Below, in pieces: positions 1 to 8,436 of a stretch of DNA of 64,000 nucleotides. The stretch covers positions 31,167 to 95,166 of the IMG/VR virus record IMGVR_UViG_3300017991_000009, one strand, 5' to 3'. This DNA is from a virus. Numbering within the stretch: the stretch's first letter is position 1; the number at the start of each line of letters is the position of its first letter. A program made the translations under genes and the position numbers. The notes beneath the pieces are model-generated. The model saw only the letters and a list, made by a program, of their open reading frames with translations. It searched no databases and was not told where the DNA came from.

Positions 1-1
1 A

Positions 2-610
2 GTCAAGCTGAAAGGTGCAGAGCAAAAGCCCGGGGCGGAGTTAGAGGACCAGCTACGCGCATCGCTCGGGCAGCCCACACTCCCTGGCGGGTTCGAGGTG
101 ACGTACAAAGGCCCAGGCCGATCCTTTGGTGCAGAGGGCAAGACCTTTCAGCGGGGCGTCACGGTGCAGATTGGTGACGTCAACCTTGCTGCACGCCTAA
201 CTAAGACGAAGGGGTTCCAGGTCATCATGTCGGGCAGGAAAGCGGAGGTGAAGGCTGGCCGCATCCTGACGATCTATGCGCGGCAGGAACACGCCCTGAT
301 GTTCCACGAGAACATGTTCGATGGCGGTATATCGTCAACGGAGGTGGATACCAAGGAGTTCATCGACAGCTACTTGATCTGCACTGTTGATGGGTTGGTG
401 GCCGAGGCTGCTGAGGTCCGCCCACCAACGAAGGAGGAGGCGAAGGAGCTAGAAGCTGAGGAACTCAACCAGGTGATGTCTGGCAAGGTCCCATACCGCA
501 AGAAGTTGGTCCCCAAGGGTAAGGGGAGGTGGGGCGTGCCCGAGCCCGAGAAAGAGTACGTGGTACCTGTTGAGATGCGGAACATGGGCCACAAGAAGGG
601 AGGATGGTGA
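2..610 (+). CDS. Unrecognised protein, 5' end outside the window
   Basis: The reading frame is open from the left edge (codon starting at base 2) to the TGA at 608-610, so at least 202 residues are present and the true start probably lies upstream. A GTG at 98 is the first internal alternative start. The visible part has no motif I recognise; it ends in a basic Lys/Gly-rich tail after a Glu-rich segment (EEAKELEAEELN). It is followed immediately by the next gene with a TGATG overlap, so it is the upstream member of the recombination operon. Function unknown. Confidence 0.7.
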   Translation, partial: VKLKGAEQKPGAELEDQLRASLGQPTLPGGFEVTYKGPGRSFGAEGKTFQRGVTVQIGDVNLAARLTKTKGFQVIMSGRKAEVKAGRILTIYARQEHALMFHENMFDGGISSTEVDTKEFIDSYLICTVDGLVAEAAEVRPPTKEEAKELEAEELNQVMSGKVPYRKKLVPKGKGRWGVPEPEKEYVVPVEMRNMGHKKGGW

Positions 611-885
611 TGCCGGATCGACCTGGCCCAGGTTTCGAGGAGGTGATCATATCCTCTGTCCGTATGACAGAAAACATCGTGACCTCGTACTGGCGCAGGT
701 TCTACGCTGGTGCAGCCTGCACACTTTGCGGTAACTCCGGTGTGATCGATAGTCGAGGGCGCGCGATGACCGCGGTTGGGGTGGCTGTCGGCAGGCTCAA
801 CTACTGCATTTGCCCTAATGGTATGGTGCTGCGCCGGAATAGGGCCAACCCGGAAGATCACTTGGACGAGCGGAGAAGAAGATGA
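610..885 (+). CDS. Small cysteine-containing protein
   Basis: A protein of about 91 residues. I place the start at ATG 610 because GGGAGG at 598-603 sits six bases upstream; ATG 604 is in frame but too close to that site. A CTLCGNSG knuckle in the middle and a later CIC could form a small zinc site. The C-terminus is basic (DERRRR). It overlaps the preceding stop (TGATG) and the following ATG at 882. No known family recognised. Confidence 0.65.
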   Translation: MPDRPGPGFEEVIISSVRMTENIVTSYWRRFYAGAACTLCGNSGVIDSRGRAMTAVGVAVGRLNYCICPNGMVLRRNRANPEDHLDERRRR

Positions 886-1088
886 GCAGTAGAGACCCTG
901 TGTACCTGGATGAGTGTGAGTGCCTCAAAGAAACCGACAAGGCTCTCCTGGTGGAGATACCCGACCTGGGTGATGAGATCTGGATCCCCAAGTCCTGCGT
1001 GCATGATGACAGCGAGGTATACCGAGAAGACGACCGTGGCACGCTTGCCGTCGTACAGTGGTGGGCAGACCAAGAGGGGCTGGGATGA
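882..1088 (+). CDS. Small acidic phage protein
   Basis: 68 residues, acidic, with the segment CLKETDKALLVEI followed by EIWIPKSCV. This resembles short phage proteins of unknown function that form a small beta-rich unit ending in a WIPKS-type sequence. That resemblance is from memory and not verified. The start overlaps the preceding gene by four bases (ATGA), and its own stop overlaps the next start, implying translational coupling. Confidence 0.7.
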   Translation: MSSRDPVYLDECECLKETDKALLVEIPDLGDEIWIPKSCVHDDSEVYREDDRGTLAVVQWWADQEGLG

Positions 1089-1270
1089 GAGCCCGTTGGA
1101 TACGAGTGCAGGTATGGGCCTGCTCAAACTGCAAGGGCTTGATCCACCTCCCTGAAGGCGAGGACCCCATGACGGTGTGCCCCACGTGCCGGCGCTGCGG
1201 TACAGTGATGAGGGAGACCTCCCAGCTATACAGCGATAGCAGCACCAAGAAGAAGTGGGGGCACTCATGA
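1085..1270 (+). CDS. Small zinc-ribbon protein
   Basis: 61 residues from ATG 1085, which overlaps the preceding TGA (ATGA). It has two cysteine knuckles, CSNC near residues 13-16 and CPTCRRC in the middle, spaced as in a zinc ribbon. The tail is basic (STKKKWGHS). It lies directly upstream of and overlaps the SbcD-like nuclease, so it may be a nucleic-acid-binding accessory. The function is inferred only from the cysteine pattern. Confidence 0.7.
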   Translation: MRARWIRVQVWACSNCKGLIHLPEGEDPMTVCPTCRRCGTVMRETSQLYSDSSTKKKWGHS

Positions 1271-2418
1271 GGATCGCGGCGATCGGAGACCTCCACCTCG
1301 GTCGTGCTCTGTACGGGTACGACCTGACCCCTCATGTCAGGGACAAGATGTATCGGTTCTTTGACCTGTGCGTCAACAAGGATGTGAGGACCGCTGTCGT
1401 GCTGGGTGACGTATTCGATCGCCCGACGCCTCCCGAGCACCTCCGCAAGATGGTGGTGCAGTGGTTCAACGAGTTCGAGAGGGCCCGTATCAACCTGTTC
1501 GTGCTGGTTGGGAACCACGATGTGATGAGCAACCCAGAGTCACCGTCTGCCCTCGAGTCGTTGCGGGTGGTGGACTGGGACTATGTGCAGGTGGTGGATC
1601 GCCCCATCCAGTTCCTGCGCCGGCTGTTCTTCGTACCGTTCCCTTCTCCTGGCCTGTACGAGACGATAGACGAGTGGTTTGGGGAAGTAGCAGATGTGCA
1701 GGAGGTCCTCAAGCCCGGCGCTGTAGCTTTCACTCACCTGGGCGTGGAGGGCGCGAAGGTGGGAGAGCAGGAGTTCCCATACCGAGGCAGCGACTACAAC
1801 ATCCCAGAGGTGATGTTGACCGACGACCATATCGAGAAGATCGTGTGCGGGCACGTGCACAAGCCCCAGGATGTGGGCAAGGTGGTCATCTCTGGTGCGG
1901 CCGAGCGGTTGCGGTTCGATGAGCGAGGAGATCGCCGTGCGTTCATCCTGATCAACTTGCAGCGCCGGCTCACTGTGGCCAGGGTGCCATACGGCTCGAA
2001 GGCCCTCACGCTGCGCCAGATAGAGCTTGACGCATCAGGCTGGGCTCATGGCGGCACACCGCCGACCACCCAGGAGATGATCACCACGATAGGCCCCACC
2101 GATGTTCGGCAGGCGATCGTGAAGGTGCGGCCCTTCGTTGATGAGTACAGCACTGTGGACTGGTCTGTTATCGAGGCTGAGTTCTATCGGAAGCAGGCCC
2201 TCATGGTGTTCGTCGCTCCACCCATTAGGACAAAGCGGGAGCGAAAGCAGAAGCACGAGACCAAGGCTACCTCGTCGAAGGTAACCGCTCAGCGGTTCAT
2301 CAGGGCGCGGATAGCCGACAAGAACGAGCGTGTGCGTGTCACGCGGTTGTTCGAGAACTTGCGGAAGCGGATAGAGGATGATGGCAAAAGTGAAAGTAGT
2401 ATTCCAGGTGTGGGATGA
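1267..2418 (+). CDS. sbcD: SbcD/Mre11-like metallophosphoesterase nuclease
   Basis: Exonuclease subunit expected to pair with the SbcC/Rad50-like ATPase encoded 700 bases downstream, as T4 gp47 pairs with gp46, to process DNA ends in recombination-dependent replication. The calcineurin-like metal motifs are all visible: GDLHLG (residues 7-12), GDVFD, GNHD, a THLG histidine and GHVHKP. The start is ATG 1267, overlapping the previous stop (ATGA); a GTG at 1255 is in frame but less likely. At 383 residues it has a normal Mre11 core plus a Lys/Arg-rich C-terminal region (KRERKQKHE) where Mre11 proteins carry DNA- or Rad50-contacting segments. Family call is firm; partnership is inferred from order. 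Confidence 0.92.
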   Translation: MRIAAIGDLHLGRALYGYDLTPHVRDKMYRFFDLCVNKDVRTAVVLGDVFDRPTPPEHLRKMVVQWFNEFERARINLFVLVGNHDVMSNPESPSALESLRVVDWDYVQVVDRPIQFLRRLFFVPFPSPGLYETIDEWFGEVADVQEVLKPGAVAFTHLGVEGAKVGEQEFPYRGSDYNIPEVMLTDDHIEKIVCGHVHKPQDVGKVVISGAAERLRFDERGDRRAFILINLQRRLTVARVPYGSKALTLRQIELDASGWAHGGTPPTTQEMITTIGPTDVRQAIVKVRPFVDEYSTVDWSVIEAEFYRKQALMVFVAPPIRTKRERKQKHETKATSSKVTAQRFIRARIADKNERVRVTRLFENLRKRIEDDGKSESSIPGVG

Positions 2419-2626
2419 TCGAACCAAGCTCATCGACGTGAGCGAGGAGATCGAGGTATCCCCAATTAGGCTGGCCGGTCAGGTTACCCGGTGGCAAGCA
2501 ATCGCTACTATCGATAAGGAGGCGGGTGACGATCATCTTGTCGGTGTTGGTTACCGGCCTGTTAAAGCAATCACTAGTTGGTTGGACGAAAAAGTTACGG
2601 CGAAGGTGCGATCATGCCTGCAGTGA
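2378..2626 (+). CDS. Small unknown protein between sbcD and sbcC
   Basis: 82 residues (start ATG 2378 or 2381), overlapping the end of the SbcD-like gene by 41 bases and the next gene by 13. The predicted chain alternates beta-prone stretches (KVKVVFQVW, SEEIEVSPI). No recognisable domain. Its conserved-looking position inside the nuclease operon is the only hint of function. Confidence 0.6.
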   Translation: MMAKVKVVFQVWDDRTKLIDVSEEIEVSPIRLAGQVTRWQAIATIDKEAGDDHLVGVGYRPVKAITSWLDEKVTAKVRSCLQ

Positions 2627-3093
2627 GAATCAAGCATAGGGATGTCACCGCGGCCCGTGACCAACTCTACGACGAGATCTTGGATGAGGGGTGCTACTGC
2701 CCCTGCTGTGATCGGTACGCACGGGCCTACGCCAGGGCAATCAACCACACGATGGCGCGGGCTCTAATCTGGTTGTGCAGGGAGTACCGGCGCACGGGTG
2801 AATGGGTCGACGTGCCGAAGACCGCGCCGCGGTGGCTAGTTAGGTCCAACCAGCTTCCTACCTTGAAGTATTGGGGCTTGGTGCAGCGGAAGCCCAACAA
2901 CGACCCTGCCAAGAAGTGTAGTGGGCTATGGCGCCCTACTCCGCGTGGCCGCAGGTTCGCTGGGAGCAGGATCAGGCTGAGGAAGAAAGCATTGGTCTAC
3001 AACGATCGCGTGCTTGAGTACCAGGGAGAGTTTATCTCGGTTGTCGATGCACTTGCACACCACTTCGACTACCGCGAGTTGTGGGAGGGGTAG
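2614..3093 (+). CDS. Zinc-binding, possibly winged-helix protein
   Basis: 159 residues from ATG 2614 (the upstream ATG at 2578 is in frame but lies deep in the preceding gene). It has a CYCPCCDRYA knuckle near the N-terminus, then a helix-rich region and a segment LPTLKYWGLVQRK followed by GLWRPTPRGRRFA that reads like the recognition helix and wing of a winged-helix domain. This would suit a small DNA-binding protein, but the assignment is only by pattern. It abuts the SbcC-like gene with no gap. Confidence 0.65.
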   Translation: MPAVRIKHRDVTAARDQLYDEILDEGCYCPCCDRYARAYARAINHTMARALIWLCREYRRTGEWVDVPKTAPRWLVRSNQLPTLKYWGLVQRKPNNDPAKKCSGLWRPTPRGRRFAGSRIRLRKKALVYNDRVLEYQGEFISVVDALAHHFDYRELWEG

Positions 3094-4875
3094 ATGATCG
3101 TCGAGTCACTGGCACTGAAGAACTTCCTCGGGTACCGGCGTCAACTTTCCCTGCAGCTAGGCGACAAGTCAGCAATTGGGATTGTTGGTGGCAACGAATC
3201 CGGAAAATCGAGCATCTTGCAGGCGGTGTCCTACGGTATCTACGGCCGCACTCGTGCGGAGCGTGAGCTACAACTGATCAACGACAACGCCCGCAGCGAT
3301 CTTCTGGTGGAGATATGCTTGCGCTTTGCTGACGCCACTACCCTCGATATCACCAGGGGCCGCAGCAAGAAGAACGAGCGTATACTCAGGGTGGGGCAGT
3401 TGAAGGGTGACGAGGCGCAAGAGGCCATCGCTGAGAAGGTAGGCGTGTGCTACGACGACTTCATCGCCCTTTCGTATTTCATGCAAGGGGACATCCACCA
3501 ATTCATGACGGGGAACAAGCGGGCCTACTTTCAACGGTGGACCTCAAGCTTGCGGTATTGGGATGCTCTAGCAGAAGAGGCGAAGGCCTGGGCCGGGGAC
3601 GTGGAGGCAAAGCGCCACCTGCTGCAGGTGAAGATCGATAACGCCCGAGATACGATAAACTCAGCGAAGGACCTGCGGCGGAAGGTTGAACTGGCGGCCG
3701 ACGCGGTGGCCAAGTATGAGGAGCAGGTGCGTATCAGGACGGAGCAGGTAGCCACGCTCCAGGTGCAGATGAAGGAGGAGAAGGGCACCTCGGACCTGGA
3801 CGAAGAGTTGGCCCGACTGCAGAGTGACCTAGGTGACTACCACGACCAGGAGCGTGACCTCTCTCACCGTATCACTAGGAGGAGACAGGAAGCAAAGGAG
3901 ATCAGTACCGGTAAGTGCCCCCTGCTCGGCTGTTACTGTAAGCCGCTTGAGGCGAAAGGTGTGAAGGCTAGGGAAGAGACCGACAAGGAGGTCAAGCAAT
4001 TGGTTCGCCGGCGGCGATCTATGAAGGAGAAGGTCGCGGCTATACGAGAACGTGTGGACGCACTCGAGGAGAGGGTGGAGCGGCAAGGGCGACCTCTCCG
4101 CGGCATACAGACCGCCTTAGCAGAAGCCCGCAGCCAACTTAGGACAGTGCAGGAAGCGCTCAACCGCGCCCTGCAGTATCAGGCGACGGCCAAGGTTAGA
4201 TACGAAGAGGTAGGCAAGGCTAAGGCCCTGTTGAACCGGGCGAAGAAGGAAGACGCGGCGTGGGCTATAAAACTCCGCCGGTTGAACTTTCTCCGATTCA
4301 TGTGCGGTAAGTCTGGTGTACCTGCCCAACTTATCGAGGAGGAACTAGAGAGAGTTGAGGACAAGTGTAACTGGGTTCTAGACCGGCTTGACTACCCAAA
4401 GCAGATCAAGTTCAGCGCCTTTAAGGAGCTTGCAAAGTATGAGGCGGTGTGCCCGTCTTGTGGTGGGGAGGTCTGGCGTGGCGGGTTATGCAAGGGATGC
4501 GGTAACGCCCGGCCCCGCGCTCGAAGGGAGGAGCCCACCGTCACCGTCATCGATGGAGGCGTGACGCGCCCTTTTGCCCTTGAAAGTGGGGGCGCCCAGG
4601 TATTACAGTCGTTCGCTGTTCGTCTTGCGGGTAGCCTCTTCGTAGCATCCATGATGGGAGTGAAGGTCAGCTTGGTGATGCTCGACGAGGTGTTTGCAAT
4701 GCTGGACGCGAGCAACAGGCAGAAGCTAATGAGTCTGGTGATAGATAAGTTGAAGTCTGAGTTTGGGTTGAAGCAACAGTTAATTGTGAGCCACCAGGAA
4801 GATGTCATCAGCACAGTGGAGCACCTCCTGGTGGTGCGCAGGGAGCGAGGTGGCTCCGTAGCAACGTGGGCATGA
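3094..4875 (+). CDS. sbcC: SbcC/Rad50-like ATPase of the recombination nuclease
   Basis: SMC-family ATPase, 593 residues, close in size to T4 gp46 rather than to cellular SbcC. Visible in order: N-terminal beta start MIVESLALKNFLGY, Walker A GGNESGKSS (residues 32-40), Q-loop region, a long coiled coil with a central CPLLGCYC cysteine hook, a second coiled coil, a CPSCGG...CKGCG zinc ribbon near residue 455, the ABC signature region LESGGAQVLQSF, and Walker B/D-loop VMLDEVFAMLDAS. It should form a complex with the SbcD-like subunit and act at DNA ends. The extra zinc ribbon in the C-terminal lobe is unusual. Starts at ATG 3094 directly after the previous stop. Confidence 0.92.
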   Translation: MIVESLALKNFLGYRRQLSLQLGDKSAIGIVGGNESGKSSILQAVSYGIYGRTRAERELQLINDNARSDLLVEICLRFADATTLDITRGRSKKNERILRVGQLKGDEAQEAIAEKVGVCYDDFIALSYFMQGDIHQFMTGNKRAYFQRWTSSLRYWDALAEEAKAWAGDVEAKRHLLQVKIDNARDTINSAKDLRRKVELAADAVAKYEEQVRIRTEQVATLQVQMKEEKGTSDLDEELARLQSDLGDYHDQERDLSHRITRRRQEAKEISTGKCPLLGCYCKPLEAKGVKAREETDKEVKQLVRRRRSMKEKVAAIRERVDALEERVERQGRPLRGIQTALAEARSQLRTVQEALNRALQYQATAKVRYEEVGKAKALLNRAKKEDAAWAIKLRRLNFLRFMCGKSGVPAQLIEEELERVEDKCNWVLDRLDYPKQIKFSAFKELAKYEAVCPSCGGEVWRGGLCKGCGNARPRARREEPTVTVIDGGVTRPFALESGGAQVLQSFAVRLAGSLFVASMMGVKVSLVMLDEVFAMLDASNRQKLMSLVIDKLKSEFGLKQQLIVSHQEDVISTVEHLLVVRRERGGSVATWA

Positions 4876-4894
4876 AAGCCCAAGGAGGAATCCA

Positions 4895-6262
4895 ATGGAA
4901 GCGAACGTGAAGGTAGTACTGCTCGATCCCAAGTCGATCAAGGTAGGCTGGCGGGTCAGGAAAGACTACGGCGATCTGAAGGAGCTTGCCGACTCTATCA
5001 GCGAAATAGGCCAGCTACAGCCCGCGGTGGTCAGGCAGAACGCAAAAGGTGAGTATGTGATTATCGCCGGCCTGCGGCGGGTCAGGGCTTGCCGGATGTT
5101 GGGCATCAAGGTCCGCGTGACGGTGATGGCTCCCGAGAGCGAGGAGCACAACCTGGTCATGCAGTTGGCCGAGAACGTCAAGCGGAAGGGCTTCGATAAG
5201 CTCGAGGTGGCCGAGGGTCTCAAGAGGTACCAGCGGGTGTACGCGAAGATGCACCCAGAGACGGCGTCTGGGGCCACCGGCCGCGGCCGGGCGAAGTCCA
5301 AGGATGCGGCGCCGCGCTTCACCCTGGTGGCGGCGAGGCAACTCGGCGTGTCCGAAACGGTGGTGATGGACCTCATGGGGATCGCCAATCTGCCAGCGGA
5401 CGAGAAGAAGGAGGTAGAGAAGGCCAGCACTACCAGGGAGCGCAACGTCGCCGCTACCAAGGCCCTCAGCAAGGTCAGGTACACCCGCAAGGTGCAAAAG
5501 CTGGAGGATGAGGGTGAGAAGAAGGCCAAGGCGCGAGCAAAGAAGGCCAAGGCGAAGGGTAAGCCCGCGCCGAAGGCCCCTCCCGTGTCCTTCTTCCTGG
5601 GTGCGTGGGAGGGCAAGATCAAAGACCTCGAACCGGAGTCGGTTGACCTTGTGCTCACTGATCCTCAGTACAACCTCGAACGGAGTTTGATTGCTCACGC
5701 GGAGCGGTCAAGCATCAACGAGGATGTAGACTGGGACAAGTTGGACGTTGGGTGGGTGTCGGCCATTGCCGATTCTGGCGTGCTTGCAAAGAACTCGACT
5801 ATCGTTGCTCACTGTCCCCTGGAGGCAATCGGAGACTACAAGTGGGTGATGGGGAAGGCGGGGCTGAAGTATCGCGGTGCACTCATCTGGCACAAGACAA
5901 ACCCCGGCACCGCGCACCGTAACACCTACTTGTCCTCTTGCGAGGCTATCGTGTGGGCCACCAAGGGCAAGGGAGGTACCTTTGTTCCCTTCAGCAACGC
6001 GGGAGTGAAGGACGCCCACAACTTCATCGAGGGGCCGATCTGCGGCGGTAACGAGAGGCTGAAACACCCTGCCCAGAAGCCGCTGTGGTTGATTCGCAAG
6101 CTCCTCAAGCGCCACTCTCAGAAGGGCGATGTGGTGCTTGATCTCTTTGCTGGCACGGGGACGACCTTGGTTGCTTGCAGGGAGATGAAGTTGCAGTGCA
6201 TCGGGATCGAGAAGTCCCGCAAGTACGCCCGGCTCCTGCGGGCGCGACTCGAGGTGATGTAG
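4895..6262 (+). CDS. ParB-domain / DNA adenine- or cytosine-N4-methyltransferase fusion
   Basis: 455 residues in two parts. Residues 1-80 form a ParB/sulfiredoxin-type domain with the AGLRRVRACRMLGI box, followed by a helical HTH-like region. A Lys/Ala-rich linker (KAKARAKKAKAKGK) joins it to a class-beta methyltransferase in which motif IV (LTDPQYNL, usually DPPY) precedes the SAM-binding motif I (DLFAGTGTT). ParB-methyltransferase fusions are known in phages and mobile elements; the ParB part probably directs DNA binding. DPQY in place of DPPY may reduce or alter activity. The product may protect phage DNA from restriction or mark it. It has its own GGAGG site at 4885. Confidence 0.88.
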   Translation: MEANVKVVLLDPKSIKVGWRVRKDYGDLKELADSISEIGQLQPAVVRQNAKGEYVIIAGLRRVRACRMLGIKVRVTVMAPESEEHNLVMQLAENVKRKGFDKLEVAEGLKRYQRVYAKMHPETASGATGRGRAKSKDAAPRFTLVAARQLGVSETVVMDLMGIANLPADEKKEVEKASTTRERNVAATKALSKVRYTRKVQKLEDEGEKKAKARAKKAKAKGKPAPKAPPVSFFLGAWEGKIKDLEPESVDLVLTDPQYNLERSLIAHAERSSINEDVDWDKLDVGWVSAIADSGVLAKNSTIVAHCPLEAIGDYKWVMGKAGLKYRGALIWHKTNPGTAHRNTYLSSCEAIVWATKGKGGTFVPFSNAGVKDAHNFIEGPICGGNERLKHPAQKPLWLIRKLLKRHSQKGDVVLDLFAGTGTTLVACREMKLQCIGIEKSRKYARLLRARLEVM

Positions 6263-6263
6263 G

Positions 6264-6488
6264 GTGGATAGTATCGACGAGATCTTGGCCCAAATGAGGG
6301 CTGGGATCATCACGGTAGACGATATGCCTGCAGGTGTCTTGATCATTGAGAATTACTTGATGATCAATGTCGGTGGGCCTTCACCTGATTGGGTGAACGA
6401 GCTTGCCGCGTCACCTGTAGGCGAACGTCTCCTCCGCCGGATACTCGCCGGCATCGTGAGAAGGAGCAAGGTGACAGGTGCATACTAG
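6264..6488 (+). CDS. Small unknown protein
   Basis: 74 residues from GTG 6264, one base after the methyltransferase stop. Predicted helical N-terminus (IDEILAQMRAGII) and C-terminus (ERLLRRILAGIVRRS). No known motif. It overlaps the RuvC-like gene by 11 bases, so it is probably translated with it. Confidence 0.6.
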   Translation: MDSIDEILAQMRAGIITVDDMPAGVLIIENYLMINVGGPSPDWVNELAASPVGERLLRRILAGIVRRSKVTGAY

Positions 6489-7260
6489 GATTATACGCAA
6501 CGTCGTTACACTAAGGAGACCAACAGCGATAGTTGGGATTGACCCGTCTCTCCGCGGCCACGCCATGGCGCTTGTCCTCAACGACCGAGTGAAGGCGGTT
6601 ATGGGGTGGACTGACAAGAAGACGTTACAGAGGAGGAACCCCGACACGCTCTGTTGGTTCAAGATGAGGGTGAACACGGACAGGGATCAGCAACACAGGT
6701 GCGCCCTCCTGTCCCGTTGGACGATCGCTAACATCGCCGAGCTAGTCGGCGACTGTGTGGTGCACGTTGCGATGGAGGGTTACGCCTTCTCTAAGAACGA
6801 CCGAGGGAACACCGGCATCCACGAGTTGTGTGGTGCGATCAAGCTGGGGCTATGGCACATGGGCATCCCTCTCCGAATCTACGACCCCTTGTCGGTCAAG
6901 TTGGCCTGGACCAACAACGGCCACGCAGACAAGGAAGAGATGAAGGAGGCATGCCTCAAGCTGTTCGGTTGGGACTTCGAGCGGCAGGGCTCCGCCGGCG
7001 CGGACCTGGCCGACGCGGTGTTGATAGCCAACTTACTGCACGTGGAGCTAGAAGTGAGGGCAGGGAGGATTCAACTAGAAGAACTGCGGCCGAGCCTCAG
7101 ACGGGTGCTACTCCGGGTTACCAAGAGTGAGCCCGAGGCGTTGATCACGCGGCCGTTTATCCATCCTGATGAAGTGGAACCCCCCGCGCCGATCTTGGGC
7201 GGGCCGGCCGAAAGTCGACTGCTAGGGCCAAGCTTTGGTACGATACCTGGCAGGAGGTAA
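6478..7260 (+). CDS. ruvC: RuvC-like Holliday junction resolvase
   Basis: 260 residues from GTG 6478. The RNase H-fold catalytic acids are visible: GIDPSLRG (Asp22), AMEGYAF with its Glu, and GADLADAVLIA with paired Asp. HADKEEM precedes the last motif as in RuvC proteins. It should cut four-way junctions and resolve recombination or packaging intermediates. About 60 residues extend beyond the core at the C-terminus, rich in Pro and charged residues. It sits with the SbcCD pair in the recombination operon and its stop is followed at once by AGGAGG for the KH gene. Confidence 0.88.
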   Translation: MHTRIIRNVVTLRRPTAIVGIDPSLRGHAMALVLNDRVKAVMGWTDKKTLQRRNPDTLCWFKMRVNTDRDQQHRCALLSRWTIANIAELVGDCVVHVAMEGYAFSKNDRGNTGIHELCGAIKLGLWHMGIPLRIYDPLSVKLAWTNNGHADKEEMKEACLKLFGWDFERQGSAGADLADAVLIANLLHVELEVRAGRIQLEELRPSLRRVLLRVTKSEPEALITRPFIHPDEVEPPAPILGGPAESRLLGPSFGTIPGRR

Positions 7261-7267
7261 CAAGGCC

Positions 7268-7669
7268 ATGCAAGTGATAGCAGGTGACCGTACAAACATG
7301 CACCAAGAGATGGTGCGGAGCGGAGTACACGAGATGACTCAGGCAGAAGGAGCGTCGAGACTGAGGGGCTTACTCCTTGATGTAGTGAAGGAGTTGGTAG
7401 ACAGGCCCGACAAAGTGGAGGTCACGCAGACCGTGTCCGACGGTGGCAACACAGTAGTGCTCACCGTTCGCACGGCCGATGGCGAGGTCGGGAAGGTGAT
7501 CGGCCGCGGCGGTCGCAACGCGCAGGCTCTCCGTATCCTGTTCGAGGCGATTGCCGCCAAGTACAAGCAACGTGTGGTGCTCGAGATCGCTGACTCAGAC
7601 AATCCCCGCAGAAGGAGAAACAATGGATCGAAAGGCTCTAGAGGGCGCAATTCAGTGCGCGGTTCGTAG
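7268..7669 (+). CDS. KhpA-like KH-domain RNA-binding protein
   Basis: 133 residues from ATG 7268, preceded by AGGAGG at 7252-7257. Residues 30-110 closely follow the bacterial KhpA pattern: LVDRPDKVEV, a strand, then the nucleic-acid-binding loop GKVIGRGGRNAQALR (GxxG type) and KQRVVLEI. Host KhpA binds RNA, often with KhpB, and influences translation and cell elongation. This copy has an extra N-terminus and a basic Arg/Ser-rich tail (RRRRNNGSKGSRGR) that overlaps the start of the endolysin gene by 47 bases. A role in phage RNA metabolism or takeover is inference. Confidence 0.82.
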   Translation: MQVIAGDRTNMHQEMVRSGVHEMTQAEGASRLRGLLLDVVKELVDRPDKVEVTQTVSDGGNTVVLTVRTADGEVGKVIGRGGRNAQALRILFEAIAAKYKQRVVLEIADSDNPRRRRNNGSKGSRGRNSVRGS

Positions 7670-8417
7670 CGGTATCTTCGTCGACAAGCGAGACGAGATG
7701 CCTAGGGGTAAGGGCGCATGGCCCGAGCGGGAGTGCGAGGATATTCTCGGCCAGTGTGCGCACCAAAACGGGTCGGCTAACTTCAACCGCCCCAAAGACA
7801 CCGCTGGATACCATACCGGTGAGGACAACCACATTACCCCTGGCACGGGGTTGCCCACGACCGTCTATCACATGATGTTTCCTGACCTGCCAGGTCCAGG
7901 GTGGTTGGTCACTGACCTGCTTGCCCGTACCTATGGCCAGGGAGCCAGTGACAGAGGTGGCTACCCCGGAGATGAGAACACCCACTTGATCGCAATGCTG
8001 ATCATGGGTGGGTACAAAGGCCCTGGGTACAAGGGCTACAAAGACAGGCCATCACCACACCAGATGTCAAACTTTTGGAAAGCCACTGCGTGGCTGCAAC
8101 ACGTATTCGGTTACGGTGATGAAGGTCTGTTCGGGCACTACCACTTCGGCAAGTCGGCATGCCCTGGTTATTACGTGATGGACAAGATTGAGGGCAAGCG
8201 AGCCGAAGCACCTGACCTCAAGACGGATAAGGACTGGCAGGAGTCCCTGTTGCGGTGGGATGCTGATTGCCTGCCGCAGTTTGGTGCGGACGGCTGGTGG
8301 GGCAATGAAAGCAAGGCTGCCCTGCGACGATTCCAGTGCGCGATGAAGTTGCGGCAAACCGCATTGCAGGACCCCTTTTCAGAACTCGTGCTGTTAAAGA
8401 ACTACCCACCTAATTAG
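7623..8417 (+). CDS. Endolysin: N-acetylmuramoyl-L-alanine amidase with peptidoglycan-binding domain
   Basis: 264 residues from ATG 7623 (AGAAGGAG site just upstream). The N-terminal two thirds fit an Amidase_2/PGRP fold: TGEDNHITPGTG and FGHYHFGKSACPG contain the zinc histidine and cysteine positions of this family. The C-terminal segment FGADGWWGNESKAALRRFQ matches a PG_binding_1 repeat. No signal peptide is visible, so a holin or other export route would be needed; none was recognised with confidence nearby. It should cut the amide bond between muramic acid and the stem peptide at lysis. Confidence 0.82.
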   Translation: MDRKALEGAIQCAVRSGIFVDKRDEMPRGKGAWPERECEDILGQCAHQNGSANFNRPKDTAGYHTGEDNHITPGTGLPTTVYHMMFPDLPGPGWLVTDLLARTYGQGASDRGGYPGDENTHLIAMLIMGGYKGPGYKGYKDRPSPHQMSNFWKATAWLQHVFGYGDEGLFGHYHFGKSACPGYYVMDKIEGKRAEAPDLKTDKDWQESLLRWDADCLPQFGADGWWGNESKAALRRFQCAMKLRQTALQDPFSELVLLKNYPPN

Positions 8418-8436
8418 TGGGGTGAGGAGGTGTGTT

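Noticed and set aside
5015-5698. Long minus-strand frames opposite the ParB-methyltransferase gene
   Set aside because: Leu/Arg/Ser-rich shadow of a GC-rich gene with clear domains on the + strand.
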